Origin: Deltaproteobacteria bacterium | GTDB lineage: Bacteria; Bdellovibrionota_B; Oligoflexia; Oligoflexales; Bog-1112 | Assembly: GCA_016186945.1 (NCBI GenBank) | Contig: JACPKR010000022.1 | Location: forward strand, 26,480 to 90,479 | Reading direction: 5' to 3' | DNA: 64,000 nt | Shown: positions 26,490 through 35,015 of the stretch, piece after piece | Position numbering within the stretch: the first letter of the stretch is position 1 | How the letters are laid out: every line of letters begins with the position of its first letter | Translations under genes and position numbers: made by a program | The notes under the pieces: model-generated | What the model was told of the DNA's origin: nothing | What the model saw: only the letters and a program-made list of their open reading frames with translations | The model's database searches: none

Positions 26490-27894
26490 GTGATGCTCCT
26501 TCAGTTTTCACGCCTGTCAAGGCCCACTCACTCCCTTTAAAAAAAGACTGCCCTGCATACCAACAAATGTATGTATAGCTAAGCAAGGGAAGGACAAAGC
26601 TCAGGCGGATTCCCCATGCATCTGCCACGAACCCTTGTAACAAAGGCATAATGGCTCCTCCCACGACCGCCATGCAGAGAAAAGAGGATCCTTGGGATGT
26701 ATGTCTGCCCAGATTTTTGATAGACAAACTGAAAATGACAGGAAACATGATCGAGTTGAAAATTCCAATGATCAAAAGAAAATAGGGGCTTAAACCTTGG
26801 GACCCCAGAATCCCGAGAAGAATACAGACAGTGGCGAAAAGCCCTGATACACCCAAACAAAGTTCGGCACGGAAACGGTTCAGGAAGTACGTACCCACAA
26901 AGCGACCCGCCATGGCACCACCCCAATAAAACCCAACGTAGTAGCCTGCGTCATACGGTTCGATAGTCCATGACGAGGCGATGTAGTTCACCAGCATGCT
27001 TCCGAGACCAACTTCCGCCCCCACATAGAAAAAGATAGCCATGACCCCCCATCGAAGGTTGGCGTACCGCAGTGCATGGCCCCTGTCGATCCCTCCAGCC
27101 GTTTCTCTCTCTAAACTGGCATCTGTGAGGGAAGGTAAGGACAAGGCCCTGAGAGCAAGAATCATTGCGAACAAAAGCAGTGTGATCCCGAGATAGGGTA
27201 GGTCAGTGCTCGATTGAAAAATGGAGAATGGGGAATGAGCCGCTCCGCCAAGAACAAAATACGATCCTATCGTTGGGGCAATCGTAGTACCGAGCGAATT
27301 AAAAGCCTGAGCGAAATTTAAACGAGCAGATGCCTTCTCGGGAGGTCCCAATGCTGCTGCATACGGATTGGCCGCTATTTGGAGAAGGGTGATGCCACAA
27401 GCAAGGATAAAAAGGGAAGCGAGAAACACTTCGTAGGAATGCAGCAAGCTTGCGGGGTAGAAGGCAAAAGCCCCTATTCCTGCGATGAAAAGGCCGGTCA
27501 AGAGGCCGTTGGGATACCCGAATCGTTTCACGATGTACCCGGCGGGCAAGGAGAAGAAAAAATATGCTGAAAAGAAAGCAAACTGAACCATCATCGCACC
27601 AGCGTAATCGAGGGAAAAGATCCCCTTCAGGTGCGGGACGAGAATGTCATTTAAGCAGGTGATAAAACCCCACAGGAAGAAAAGTGCGGTGACCGAAATA
27701 AAGGCCATTTGTGGAGAGGATCTTTTTTTGAAAAAAAGTTCCCCTCCCCTGTCATCCCGCGGCTTGACCGCGGGATCGGAGGGTGGCCTTCCTCGGATAA
27801 GTTGGATCCCGCGGTCAAGCCGCGGGATGACAGACTCGTAAAAGGTTGTCCCCAAATTGATTATCTTAGACACTATAGCGAACTTCGCTTCCAA
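26479..27894 (-). CDS. FucP/GluP-type MFS sugar transporter with element-encoded N-terminus
   Basis: Proton-linked sugar:H+ symporter of the FucP/GluP branch of the major facilitator superfamily, in the inner membrane. The transporter proper starts near Met63 (MAFISVTALFFLWGF, then ITCLNDILVPHLKGIF, the family's first-helix motif) and has about 12 helices; AANPYAAALG and RLNFAQAFNSLGT are typical of the branch. No ribosome site precedes Met63 (27708). An AAGGAG with 7-nt spacing precedes a TTG at 27894, and the frame stays open through the whole family B element, giving 62 extra residues (MEAKFAIVSKIINLG... then VIPRLDRGIQ...). I favour the longer form. It is probably in an operon with ggt, ROK kinase and cyclase. 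Confidence 0.85.
   Translation of the reverse strand: MEAKFAIVSKIINLGTTFYESVIPRLDRGIQLIRGRPPSDPAVKPRDDRGGELFFKKRSSPQMAFISVTALFFLWGFITCLNDILVPHLKGIFSLDYAGAMMVQFAFFSAYFFFSLPAGYIVKRFGYPNGLLTGLFIAGIGAFAFYPASLLHSYEVFLASLFILACGITLLQIAANPYAAALGPPEKASARLNFAQAFNSLGTTIAPTIGSYFVLGGAAHSPFSIFQSSTDLPYLGITLLLFAMILALRALSLPSLTDASLERETAGGIDRGHALRYANLRWGVMAIFFYVGAEVGLGSMLVNYIASSWTIEPYDAGYYVGFYWGGAMAGRFVGTYFLNRFRAELCLGVSGLFATVCILLGILGSQGLSPYFLLIIGIFNSIMFPVIFSLSIKNLGRHTSQGSSFLCMAVVGGAIMPLLQGFVADAWGIRLSFVLPLLSYTYICWYAGQSFFKGSEWALTGVKTEGASHGN
27707..27878 (+). repeat. family B element, left end missing, nested palindrome, inside the sugar transporter ORF
   Basis: Starts abruptly at atttgtggagaggatc and ends with ctatag. 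It has the gtcatcccgcgg/ccgcgggatgac pair. Read on the minus strand it is open in frame with the transporter gene. Confidence 0.9.
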
Positions 27895-27901
27895 GCCTTA
27901 T

Positions 27902-27907
27902 CTCCTT
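27902..27907 (-). promoter_or_regulatory. ribosome binding site deciding the transporter start
   Basis: AAGGAG on the minus strand, 7 nt before the TTG at 27894. It lies outside the family B element, so it is probably the original initiation site of the transporter gene. Confidence 0.65.
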
Positions 27908-27919
27908 GTAGGTGCGAAA

Positions 27920-29668
27920 CTAAAGTCCAATTGGCTGACCTTCCGAGCGGGTGTCGGAAACTCCTATCCAGCCACCATGGATGCGACCAATGGCTTGCAC
28001 GTCTCCTGTGGGGGCCGAGGACTCCTTGATCGTATGCCCCTTTGCTTCCAAAGTTCGCATAACATCCTTGGGAAGCCCATCAGTTTCTGTGCGGATGTGA
28101 TCCGGAAGCCACTGGTGATGAATACGTTTCGCATGTACAGCATCAGGTAAGGGCATCTTGAAGTCGATCACGTTGCTAATGGTCTGAAGAACGGATGAGA
28201 TAATGCGAGGGCCTCCTTGTGCCCCAAGAATCAAAAACAATTCGCCAGAGGGATCAAGGACAATGCTTGGAGACATGGACGACAGCATTGTTTTACCTGG
28301 AGCGATCGAGTTAGCTTCCCCCCCGACAAGACCAAACAAATTGGGAGCCCCGGGTTGTTTTGAGAAATCATCCATCTCGTTGTTCAGCACTATGCCTGTT
28401 CCCTCTGCGACAACGCAGGAACCGAATGTAGCATTGATTGTCTGCGTTGTACTTACAGCATTCCCCCACGGATCGACCACAGAAAGGTGGGTTGTTGAGG
28501 GAGGTTCATACGGCAAGGGATTGCCAGCCGCGAGTTCCGAGGACGGAGTGGCTTTTTCCAGACTTAGCGAAGTTCGCAGTTCCCTAGCATATTCGAGTGA
28601 GGTGAGACCTTTCACAGGAACTTTCGCAAATTTCGGATCTCCTAAGTACTGAGCACGGTCCGCGAAGGCGCGCTTCATCGTTTCTGTGAGAAGATGTATA
28701 TGCTCTGCCGAGTGAAAGGCCAAGCTTCCCACGTCAAAGAATGAAAGCATGTTGAAAATCTGAACGATGTGAACCCCACCTGAGGAAGGTGGCGGCATCG
28801 AGAAAATACTGTACCCTCTATAGCTTCCTTGAATAGGCTCATGTTGGACCACTTTGTAGGAGCTTAAGTCCTGGGCTGTGATCAGACCACCGCCACGCTT
28901 CATTTCCTCTACTATTTTTCTTGCCGTCATCCCTCTATAGAACGCTTCGCTTCCATGCTTGGAAATGGCGACGAGGGTTCGAGCCAGGTCTTTCTGAACA
29001 AGAAGGTCTCCTTCGGCCAGGGGATTGCCGTTGGGAAGAAATAGTTTACGACTTCCTGGAAAATGCGCTAGCACTTCCTTTTTTTCTCGGATTGACTCGG
29101 CGAGTGACTTATAGACGGGAAAGCCCTCCTCTGCAATTCGGATAGCAGGAGCCATCACCTTTGGGAGGGGAAGGCTGCCGAGGCGATTGTGTACTTCCAG
29201 AAGCCCGGCAACCAAACCAGGGACTCCCACGGCAAGGTGTCCTTCCTCTGAGCTAAGGCCTACTCGTTTTCCCTCGTAGAAAAACTCTCTCCATGCTCCC
29301 TCCTTATGCACATACATGTGTCTTTGCGCGCGCAAAGGAGCACGCTCGCGAAAGTCGAACACCTCAACAGCTTTCCGTTGCGCGTCGTAAAAAAGGAGGA
29401 AGCCCCCACCCCCAAGTCCTGTCGACTGAGGACGAAGGACTGAGATAGCAAACGAACTTGCAACGGCCGCATCGACGGCATTCCCACCTAACTGGAGCAT
29501 GGTGAGTCCCGCGCTGGCTGCCAAAGGGTGGGCTGCCGTCACGATACCGCGAGTGGATTCCTTCGCATAATCGTTTCGCAATTTCGGCGCGCTTGCTTGG
29601 TAGAACCGTTGGTGATTTACACAGGCAACTAAGAACAAGAAGGGGAGAACAAGCATGGAACGCAACAT
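27920..29668 (-). CDS. ggt: gamma-glutamyltranspeptidase, lipoprotein
   Basis: Cleaves gamma-glutamyl bonds of glutathione in the periplasm or at the outer membrane. 582 residues from the ATG after AGAGGT; the longer frame from 29764 reads a family A element. It begins with a lipoprotein signal (LPFLFLVAC, Cys about 15) instead of the usual Sec signal. The self-processing Thr392 heads the small subunit (STTHLSVVDPWGNAVSTTQTIN). Other motifs: GIVTAAHPLAASAGLTML, GNAVDAAVASSFA, TGLGGGGFLL and MSSMSPSIVLD. The N-terminal glycine loop and glutamate-binding Arg (DFRERAP) are intact. The transporter gene begins 25 bp downstream of its stop. Confidence 0.95.
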   Translation of the reverse strand: MLRSMLVLPFLFLVACVNHQRFYQASAPKLRNDYAKESTRGIVTAAHPLAASAGLTMLQLGGNAVDAAVASSFAISVLRPQSTGLGGGGFLLFYDAQRKAVEVFDFRERAPLRAQRHMYVHKEGAWREFFYEGKRVGLSSEEGHLAVGVPGLVAGLLEVHNRLGSLPLPKVMAPAIRIAEEGFPVYKSLAESIREKKEVLAHFPGSRKLFLPNGNPLAEGDLLVQKDLARTLVAISKHGSEAFYRGMTARKIVEEMKRGGGLITAQDLSSYKVVQHEPIQGSYRGYSIFSMPPPSSGGVHIVQIFNMLSFFDVGSLAFHSAEHIHLLTETMKRAFADRAQYLGDPKFAKVPVKGLTSLEYARELRTSLSLEKATPSSELAAGNPLPYEPPSTTHLSVVDPWGNAVSTTQTINATFGSCVVAEGTGIVLNNEMDDFSKQPGAPNLFGLVGGEANSIAPGKTMLSSMSPSIVLDPSGELFLILGAQGGPRIISSVLQTISNVIDFKMPLPDAVHAKRIHHQWLPDHIRTETDGLPKDVMRTLEAKGHTIKESSAPTGDVQAIGRIHGGWIGVSDTRSEGQPIGL

Positions 29669-29696
29669 CAGATGACCTCTTCCTAAAGACACCAAG

Positions 29697-29742
29697 CTTG
29701 GAGGAACCAGCTGCGCAGTTTCCTCCAAACCACCTCCTTGCA
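29697..29742 (-). repeat. family A element, core only
   Basis: cttggaggaaccagctgcgc...ccacctccttgc core in the divergent gap between ggt and the next gene. Confidence 0.88.
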
Positions 29743-29838
29743 GAAAAAAAATCCGTAGTATCAATCCGTCGAATTCGATAATATCCCGGTTACGTCAATT
29801 TTTAAAAGCAAAGAATCTTTGAATCTGTGGAGAAAAAA

Positions 29839-30381
29839 ATGAGAATCGTACTTGCGTTGTTTTTTCTGACATCGTCTTTGGCCTTCGCGCATGGTGACAC
29901 AAAAATGGGAATGTTTGTAGGATCCGGTGTTGATGCTTCTTATTCGGATCATGCCCTTGCCGGCCGCGTAGGCCAGGTTGTGTTCTATGCGTCTCCACTT
30001 AAGGAGGAATTTGGGACGAAACTGACCTTCCGTGCCCATGGATTGGATCAAGAAGCCTTTTTTCGCAAGTCAGGGGAAGATTTCGTCGGCACGCTGATAT
30101 TGAAAAATGAGAGTGGGGTGCTGCGACCCGTTGTTTTCAAAATCGACAGAATCGATCGAGATGAACATAAGGTTTTTGGCTCACTCAACGACATCCCTTT
30201 CGAACTGCACGTCCGGGCAAAGGAAATGAACGGAAATCATTATATAAACCCTGAGTTTGAAGTGGTCACAAACGGAAAGTCGCTCAGCTACCGTCTTGAA
30301 AACGGGAAGGTCTGTATGAGCTGTGTTGCGAACACTAGCTTTGTTATCCTTTCTCTCTTGAATCTTCAGGGAAAAATATAG
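29839..30381 (+). CDS. hypothetical periplasmic protein with C-terminal CxxC
   Basis: 180 residues, unrecognised. ATG 29839 follows GTGGAG. Signal peptide about 1-19 (ends AFAHG). The mature N-terminus has His and Met residues (HGDTKMGMF) and the C-terminal part has a CMSC motif followed by a hydrophobic end (TSFVILSLLNL). The FYASPLKEEFGTKLTF segment gives a beta-rich pattern. It is the first gene of a plus-strand run encoding a TauE-type exporter and respiratory proteins, so a redox or metal-handling role in the periplasm is possible but only inferred. Confidence 0.55.
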   Translation: MRIVLALFFLTSSLAFAHGDTKMGMFVGSGVDASYSDHALAGRVGQVVFYASPLKEEFGTKLTFRAHGLDQEAFFRKSGEDFVGTLILKNESGVLRPVVFKIDRIDRDEHKVFGSLNDIPFELHVRAKEMNGNHYINPEFEVVTNGKSLSYRLENGKVCMSCVANTSFVILSLLNLQGKI

Positions 30382-30414
30382 GCCAAAATATAGCTAGACT
30401 CGCTCTCAACGTTG

Positions 30415-30440
30415 TGGCAATGAGGTGGTTTGGAGGAAAC
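30415..30440 (+). repeat. family A element fragment carrying a ribosome site
   Basis: ggcaatgaggtggtttggag plus gaaac: the left-core piece of family A. It directly forms the Shine-Dalgarno (GAGG) and TTG start of the exporter gene at 30430. Confidence 0.7.
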
Positions 30441-31371
30441 ACCAGCGGAGGGTATTATTCTAGCTATCAAGACCATTATTTTTGCGATTTCCGTACTCGC
30501 TTTTGTGGGTGTTGGAGTCCTCTTTTGGAACGAAAAGAAAACGTCAAAGAATGTCTCCACCCCTTGGTCCGGCCTTTACAAACTCAAACTTTTCATTTCA
30601 GGATCGATTGCCAACGTTTTTGACACGCTTGGGGTGGGCAGTTTTGCACCTCTTACAGCTTTTGACAAATATTGGAGCCTCATAGATGATAGGAAACTTC
30701 CAGGAACTTTAAATGTACAATCCATACTCCCCTCTCTTATCCAGTCTTTTCTTTTTATGGAATTTGTGAAAATAGATTTTAAAACTCTTGTTTTTCTAGT
30801 TGTTGGATCGAGCTTAGGAGGGTTCTGCGGAGGTCTGGTCGTTGGAAAATTCAACAGACGGAAGGTTCGGGTCAGCATGCTCGTCGGTTATTTCATTTTT
30901 ATGCTGATTATTTTATTTAACCAGCTGGGTCTTTCGCCTTTAGGTGGAGATCTTTTGGGACTAACGGGAACGCGTTTGATGATCGGTTTTTTCTCTATGA
31001 TGATCATTGGACTTTTTCCAGCTTTTGGGCTTGGTAATTATGCCCCCACTCAGATCGCTCTTTTTGCTTTAGGGATGAATCCGCTAGCTGCGTTTCCAAT
31101 CATGACAACGGCTGGGACGATTCAATCGTCGGTGACGTCTCTAGCTTTTGTGTTTCGAAAGGCAATCAATGTTCGTGTGGCTCTTTTTCTCACAGCATCC
31201 GGTATCGTTGGGGTGATACTTGCCGTTCCTCTGGTAACACATGCAGACCCTTCTCTTCTTCGGTGGGTCCTTTTCGGAGTTGTGCTTTTCAATATCCGTA
31301 TGCTGTGGGTGTCGCTCAAGGGCGAAAGAGTTGTCGAGGAAGAAGCCGAAACCTTGCCACAAACGGCTTAA
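30430..31371 (+). CDS. TauE/SafE-family anion (sulfite) exporter
   Basis: 313-residue membrane protein of the TauE/SafE family, which exports sulfite, sulfoacetate or related anions. About eight hydrophobic helices; family features include the repeated NVFDTLGVGSFAPLTA and PAFGLGNYAPTQIALFALGMNPLAAFPI half-sites and VGSSLGGFCGGLVVGKF. The only usable start is TTG 30430 inside a family A fragment with GAGG 4 nt before it, so the element seems to supply the initiation region and the first residues (MEETPAEG). A second TauE-type gene lies at the far end of the respiratory cluster. Confidence 0.85.
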   Translation: MEETPAEGIILAIKTIIFAISVLAFVGVGVLFWNEKKTSKNVSTPWSGLYKLKLFISGSIANVFDTLGVGSFAPLTAFDKYWSLIDDRKLPGTLNVQSILPSLIQSFLFMEFVKIDFKTLVFLVVGSSLGGFCGGLVVGKFNRRKVRVSMLVGYFIFMLIILFNQLGLSPLGGDLLGLTGTRLMIGFFSMMIIGLFPAFGLGNYAPTQIALFALGMNPLAAFPIMTTAGTIQSSVTSLAFVFRKAINVRVALFLTASGIVGVILAVPLVTHADPSLLRWVLFGVVLFNIRMLWVSLKGERVVEEEAETLPQTA

Positions 31372-31424
31372 TAGGAGATAATTGAACCAGTTGATCCACA
31401 AAACACTGATTAAAGGAAAGATCA

Positions 31425-32669
31425 ATGAGTTCAAGGTTGTTTTTGAATGGTCTTTTTGTTCTATTGTCTGGTTTATTCTTTGCGAATCAATCGGATGCGA
31501 TGCCGCAGTTCACACGCAAGTACAACCTTAGTTGCGATGACTGTCATGCGTCGCACACACGTCCACGTCTAAACGACGAGGGCTACAAATTTCGGCGTGC
31601 TGGTTATCGCATGCCGGATCAAATCGGAAAGGAAGAAGCGAAGGAATTTCTTCTTGGTGATTACACTGCCGCTCGCATCCAATTGCGTTACACTGCATCT
31701 CAGTCTGAAGACAAATCTGTGTCGCCTTCAAAAAAATCGAGCGGGGATACAATGGAAATGAGAGAACTCACATTGTATCCGATGACCGGGTCGTTTGAAA
31801 AGCATTGGGGTTCGGGCGTGGAGTTGACCTTTCCTCCGGAAGAAGGTCCAGAAATTGAAAATGCTTATCTTCGAGGAGTTTGGGGTGACGAGAGTGCCTG
31901 GGTCGAAGCGAGGGCTGGTCTTTTTCATCCGTTTGAAGGTTTCGGCGCATCAGACCGACCAATTAGCATTAGTCGTCCCCTTTTCCAAACAGGCACTGCC
32001 AATAAAAATCAAAACACGCTCTATAAACTCTGGGGACAGGATCAAGTCGGAGCTGAGCTTGGTTTGCAGTGGCAAAACACGTCTTTAACCGTCTCGATCC
32101 TCAATGGGCTGAATGTCTCGGCTTCGGATGGAAAAGTTGTGGCACATGGCATAACTGCAGATGAGGACAATAGAAAAGATCTTTTGGTTTTCGCGAATCA
32201 GATATTGGGTGAGACGACGGGCATCAGCCTTTACTACTCGCGGGGATACGTTTCTCTTCCCGTCGATGTGGCAGGGTTTGCTGCTGACACCGACGCGAGG
32301 ACTTGGAAAAATACATATCAGAGAGCCGCTGCCTACGGATCTTGGGGATTGGGAAATGCCCTCGGTCTTGCCGGGTACATGATGGGCGATGATAAATCAA
32401 GACAGACATCTGGGGATTTGGAGGACTTCAAATCGAAGGGTTATTTTGCCGAACTCGATTACGATTTTAAAGTTTTATCGAGTTTTCTCCGTTGGGATAA
32501 TTTCGATCCATCGACGACAACGGATGACGATCAAATCGTGGGTTTGACCGTCGGTGTTAACTTCGCGCCGAATGAGTGGATTCATGTTATTCCTGAGTTT
32601 CAATACAGGAAAACAGGATCCGATCTCACTCAAACAACTGCCTTGCTTCATGGCGTTGTCATCTATTAA
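31425..32669 (+). CDS. outer-membrane porin-like protein with N-terminal c-type haem site
   Basis: 414 residues, AAAGGAAAG ribosome site, signal peptide (about 1-25, ends SDA). The mature protein starts MPQFTRKYNLSCDDCHASH, a single CxxCH haem motif in the context common to a family of cytochrome-bearing outer-membrane proteins (RKYxxSCxxCH...LNxxGxxFRRxGYRMP). The remaining about 330 residues show alternating polar/hydrophobic strands and end in an aromatic residue (VVIY), as expected of a beta-barrel. It may pass electrons or solutes across the outer membrane. It lies upstream of the Rieske/cytochrome b genes. Confidence 0.78.
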   Translation: MSSRLFLNGLFVLLSGLFFANQSDAMPQFTRKYNLSCDDCHASHTRPRLNDEGYKFRRAGYRMPDQIGKEEAKEFLLGDYTAARIQLRYTASQSEDKSVSPSKKSSGDTMEMRELTLYPMTGSFEKHWGSGVELTFPPEEGPEIENAYLRGVWGDESAWVEARAGLFHPFEGFGASDRPISISRPLFQTGTANKNQNTLYKLWGQDQVGAELGLQWQNTSLTVSILNGLNVSASDGKVVAHGITADEDNRKDLLVFANQILGETTGISLYYSRGYVSLPVDVAGFAADTDARTWKNTYQRAAAYGSWGLGNALGLAGYMMGDDKSRQTSGDLEDFKSKGYFAELDYDFKVLSSFLRWDNFDPSTTTDDDQIVGLTVGVNFAPNEWIHVIPEFQYRKTGSDLTQTTALLHGVVIY

Positions 32670-32678
32670 GTTGAACTC

Positions 32679-33191
32679 ATGAAAAGGCGATCATTCTTCA
32701 ATCTCATTCTTGGCTTCTGTACGACCGCGGTTTCCGCGATCGTTGGTTTGCCTGTGCTTTCTGTTTTCTTCGATCCGGCACGCAAACAAACGGTTCGTAG
32801 AGGAGACAAACCACATGAGTTTGAAGCAGTCGAATCGCTGCCCATTGATATTCCCCGGAAACGAGAAATCATTCAAAAAGGGACCGATGCGTGGGATCGT
32901 TCCGATCCAAAACCTGTCGGTGCGGTTTGGCTTGTGAGAAGAAAAGGAAACACCGTCGACGCATTCTCAGTTGCGTGCCCTCATCTGGGGTGCGCGACTG
33001 GTTTCAATTCCGAAAAGAACGTGTTTTTCTGCCCTTGCCACGATAGTGCGTTTTCATTAGAAGATGGAAAAACAATTTTCGGCCCAGCCCCCCGTGGACT
33101 CGATCCTCTTCCTGTGAAAATTGAGGAAGGAAAAATCTTGGTAACCTTCAAAAAGTTTATACAGGGGATCACGTCACGCAAGGAGGCTTGA
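32679..33191 (+). CDS. petA: Rieske [2Fe-2S] subunit of a bc-type complex
   Basis: 170 residues. The N-terminal MKRRSFFNLILGFC is a twin-arginine-type membrane anchor (about 5-30). Cluster ligands are Cys100 and His102 (CPHLGC) and Cys118 and His121 (CPCHDSAF), with the structural disulfide Cys105-Cys120. GPAPRGLDPLPVKIEEG is the conserved C-terminal turn. It takes electrons from quinol at the Qo site of the cytochrome b encoded immediately downstream. The stop overlaps that gene's ATG (TGATG), so the two are coupled. Confidence 0.95.
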   Translation: MKRRSFFNLILGFCTTAVSAIVGLPVLSVFFDPARKQTVRRGDKPHEFEAVESLPIDIPRKREIIQKGTDAWDRSDPKPVGAVWLVRRKGNTVDAFSVACPHLGCATGFNSEKNVFFCPCHDSAFSLEDGKTIFGPAPRGLDPLPVKIEEGKILVTFKKFIQGITSRKEA

Positions 33192-34891
33192 TGCGTTTGC
33201 GGGATTGGCTCAATAATCGGACGGGGTATCGAAAACTCCTCGATCATCTTTTGAATGAACCCGTTTTAGGCGGTGCCCGTTGGGCTTACATCTTTGGCAG
33301 TGCGCTGGCCATCCTTTTTTGCATACAGATTTTGACAGGAATTGTCTTAGCTTTTTACTACTCCCCGTCGACCAAGGAGGCGTGGGGAAGTGTGTACTAT
33401 CTCGATCAGGAGATTTTACTTGGTTGGTTCGTCCGAGGACTGCATCACTATAGTTCAAGTGCGATCATTCTTTTGCTCGTGACCCATCTTTTTCAAGTCT
33501 TTCTTTACGGAGCCTATCGTCCCCCGCGGGAACTGACATGGTGGAGCGGGATTTTAATGCTTTTTGTCACGCTTGCCTTTTCCCTGACGGGTTATCTTTT
33601 ACCGTGGGATCAGAAAGGTTTTTGGGCAACAAGTGTTGTGGCAAGCATTGCAGGAACATTTCCCGTCATCGGTCATTTTCTTAGAACAACTCTGCAGGGA
33701 GGGAATGATTTTGGAAATTTGACCCTCACACGATTTTTTGGGTTTCATGTTTTTCTTTTACCTGCGTTCTTGACGAGCTTATTTCTTTTTCATTTGTTTT
33801 TATTTCGTCGCAATGGTGTCACTCCCCATTGGAAAAGAGATACAAACGAGTTGCATAAAAAGACCGAACCTTTTTGGCCCAAGCAAATTATATATGACAT
33901 CATCTTTGCGACAGCCCTGGTTTTTGTCCTCAGCCTTTTCGTGATTGTTCAGCATGGCGCCCCGCTTGATGCGCCAGCCGATCCGTCTTCATCTTATTTG
34001 GCTCGACCCGAGTGGTATTTCCGGTGGTTGTTTGAACTTTTGAAAATCGTTCCTGGAAAATGGGAAGGGCCTGCCGTTCTAGGATTTTGTTTGTTTACCT
34101 TTTTTTTCCTAGCCGCATTACCTCTTGTGGAAAAATCACCCGTTCCCAGTTTTAAGAATCGAAGAGTTCATCTAGTGGTCGCATTTGGCATAGCTGGACT
34201 GATTTCTTGGTTAACGCTCTCGTCTTTTATTGCCGACTGGAATGATAAGGGGGTAGCTTTACAAGAGAAACAAGCGCAAACTGAAACGGCCAAAGCTCTT
34301 CAACTGGCTAAAGGGGGTATTCCTCCGGGAGGAGCGCTCGATCTTTATTTGAATGATTCTTACGAAACGGGAAAACGATTGTTCATGGAGCACTGCAAAA
34401 ATTGTCATAAAGCGGGAGGGGAGGAGGAGGGGGAAGGAAGCGCGCCCGATCTTACGAACTTCATGACTCATGAGTGGGTCAAGGGTTTGATTGCCGATCC
34501 GACCGATCCGAAGTATTTTGGAAAAACAAAAATCACAGGAATGGATCCCACAGATGTTCCCGACGAGGATCTCGATGCGTTGACGGATTATGTTCTGTCT
34601 CTTGGAGGACTTGCCCCTCACTCAAAAAGAGGGGAAACGCTTTTCGAAGACAGCGGGTGCCACACCTGTCATCCGAGAGGGAATGAAGAAGCGTCCGATG
34701 GCCCTACACTGGATCAATACGGTTCCAAAACTTGGATGTATCGAGTGATTAAGAATCCCGATCACCCGTTGCTTTACGGAGAACAAAACGAAATGCCGGC
34801 CTTTGATGGCAAGCTTTTGGATTCCCAAATTGATGATTTGATCAATTACATTTTTAACAAGAAAAGTCTGGTCGTGTCAGAGCAACTATAA
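33191..34891 (+). CDS. cytochrome b fused to di-haem cytochrome c
   Basis: 566 residues; ATG 33191 follows AGGAGG. N-terminal cytochrome b with haem-ligand helices (GWFVRGLHHYSSSAI, LLVTHLFQVFLYG; FFGFHVFLLPAF, LFLFHLFLFRR) and the Qo motif RPEWYFRWLFELLK. The membrane part runs to about residue 385. The C-terminal about 180 residues carry two haem c sites (MEHCKNCHKAGG and SGCHTCHPRG) with Met candidates (GMDPTD, NEMPAFDG). This combines cytochrome b and the electron-exit cytochrome in one chain, as in several delta-type lineages. The TAA stop is formed by the ctataa end of a family B element, so the natural C-terminus may have been longer. Confidence 0.93.
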   Translation: MRLRDWLNNRTGYRKLLDHLLNEPVLGGARWAYIFGSALAILFCIQILTGIVLAFYYSPSTKEAWGSVYYLDQEILLGWFVRGLHHYSSSAIILLLVTHLFQVFLYGAYRPPRELTWWSGILMLFVTLAFSLTGYLLPWDQKGFWATSVVASIAGTFPVIGHFLRTTLQGGNDFGNLTLTRFFGFHVFLLPAFLTSLFLFHLFLFRRNGVTPHWKRDTNELHKKTEPFWPKQIIYDIIFATALVFVLSLFVIVQHGAPLDAPADPSSSYLARPEWYFRWLFELLKIVPGKWEGPAVLGFCLFTFFFLAALPLVEKSPVPSFKNRRVHLVVAFGIAGLISWLTLSSFIADWNDKGVALQEKQAQTETAKALQLAKGGIPPGGALDLYLNDSYETGKRLFMEHCKNCHKAGGEEEGEGSAPDLTNFMTHEWVKGLIADPTDPKYFGKTKITGMDPTDVPDEDLDALTDYVLSLGGLAPHSKRGETLFEDSGCHTCHPRGNEEASDGPTLDQYGSKTWMYRVIKNPDHPLLYGEQNEMPAFDGKLLDSQIDDLINYIFNKKSLVVSEQL

Positions 34892-34996
34892 TCTTTGAGA
34901 AATAGAATTTGTGGAGAGGACCTTTTTTGAAAAAAAGTTCCCCTCCACGCCTCCCCCCAAAAAACTTTAAATGTTGAAGTTTTTTGAATACTATAA
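34886..34996 (+). repeat. family B element with C-rich/ACTTTAAA module
   Basis: 111 bp between ctataa ends. It keeps the ggagaggacc...gttcccctcc stem, but the nested palindrome is replaced by cctccccccaaaaaacttta, and the right arm is shortened. It supplies the stop of the cytochrome b/c gene. Confidence 0.85.
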
Positions 34997-35015
34997 CGTG
35001 GATGAAAGGTAAGTT

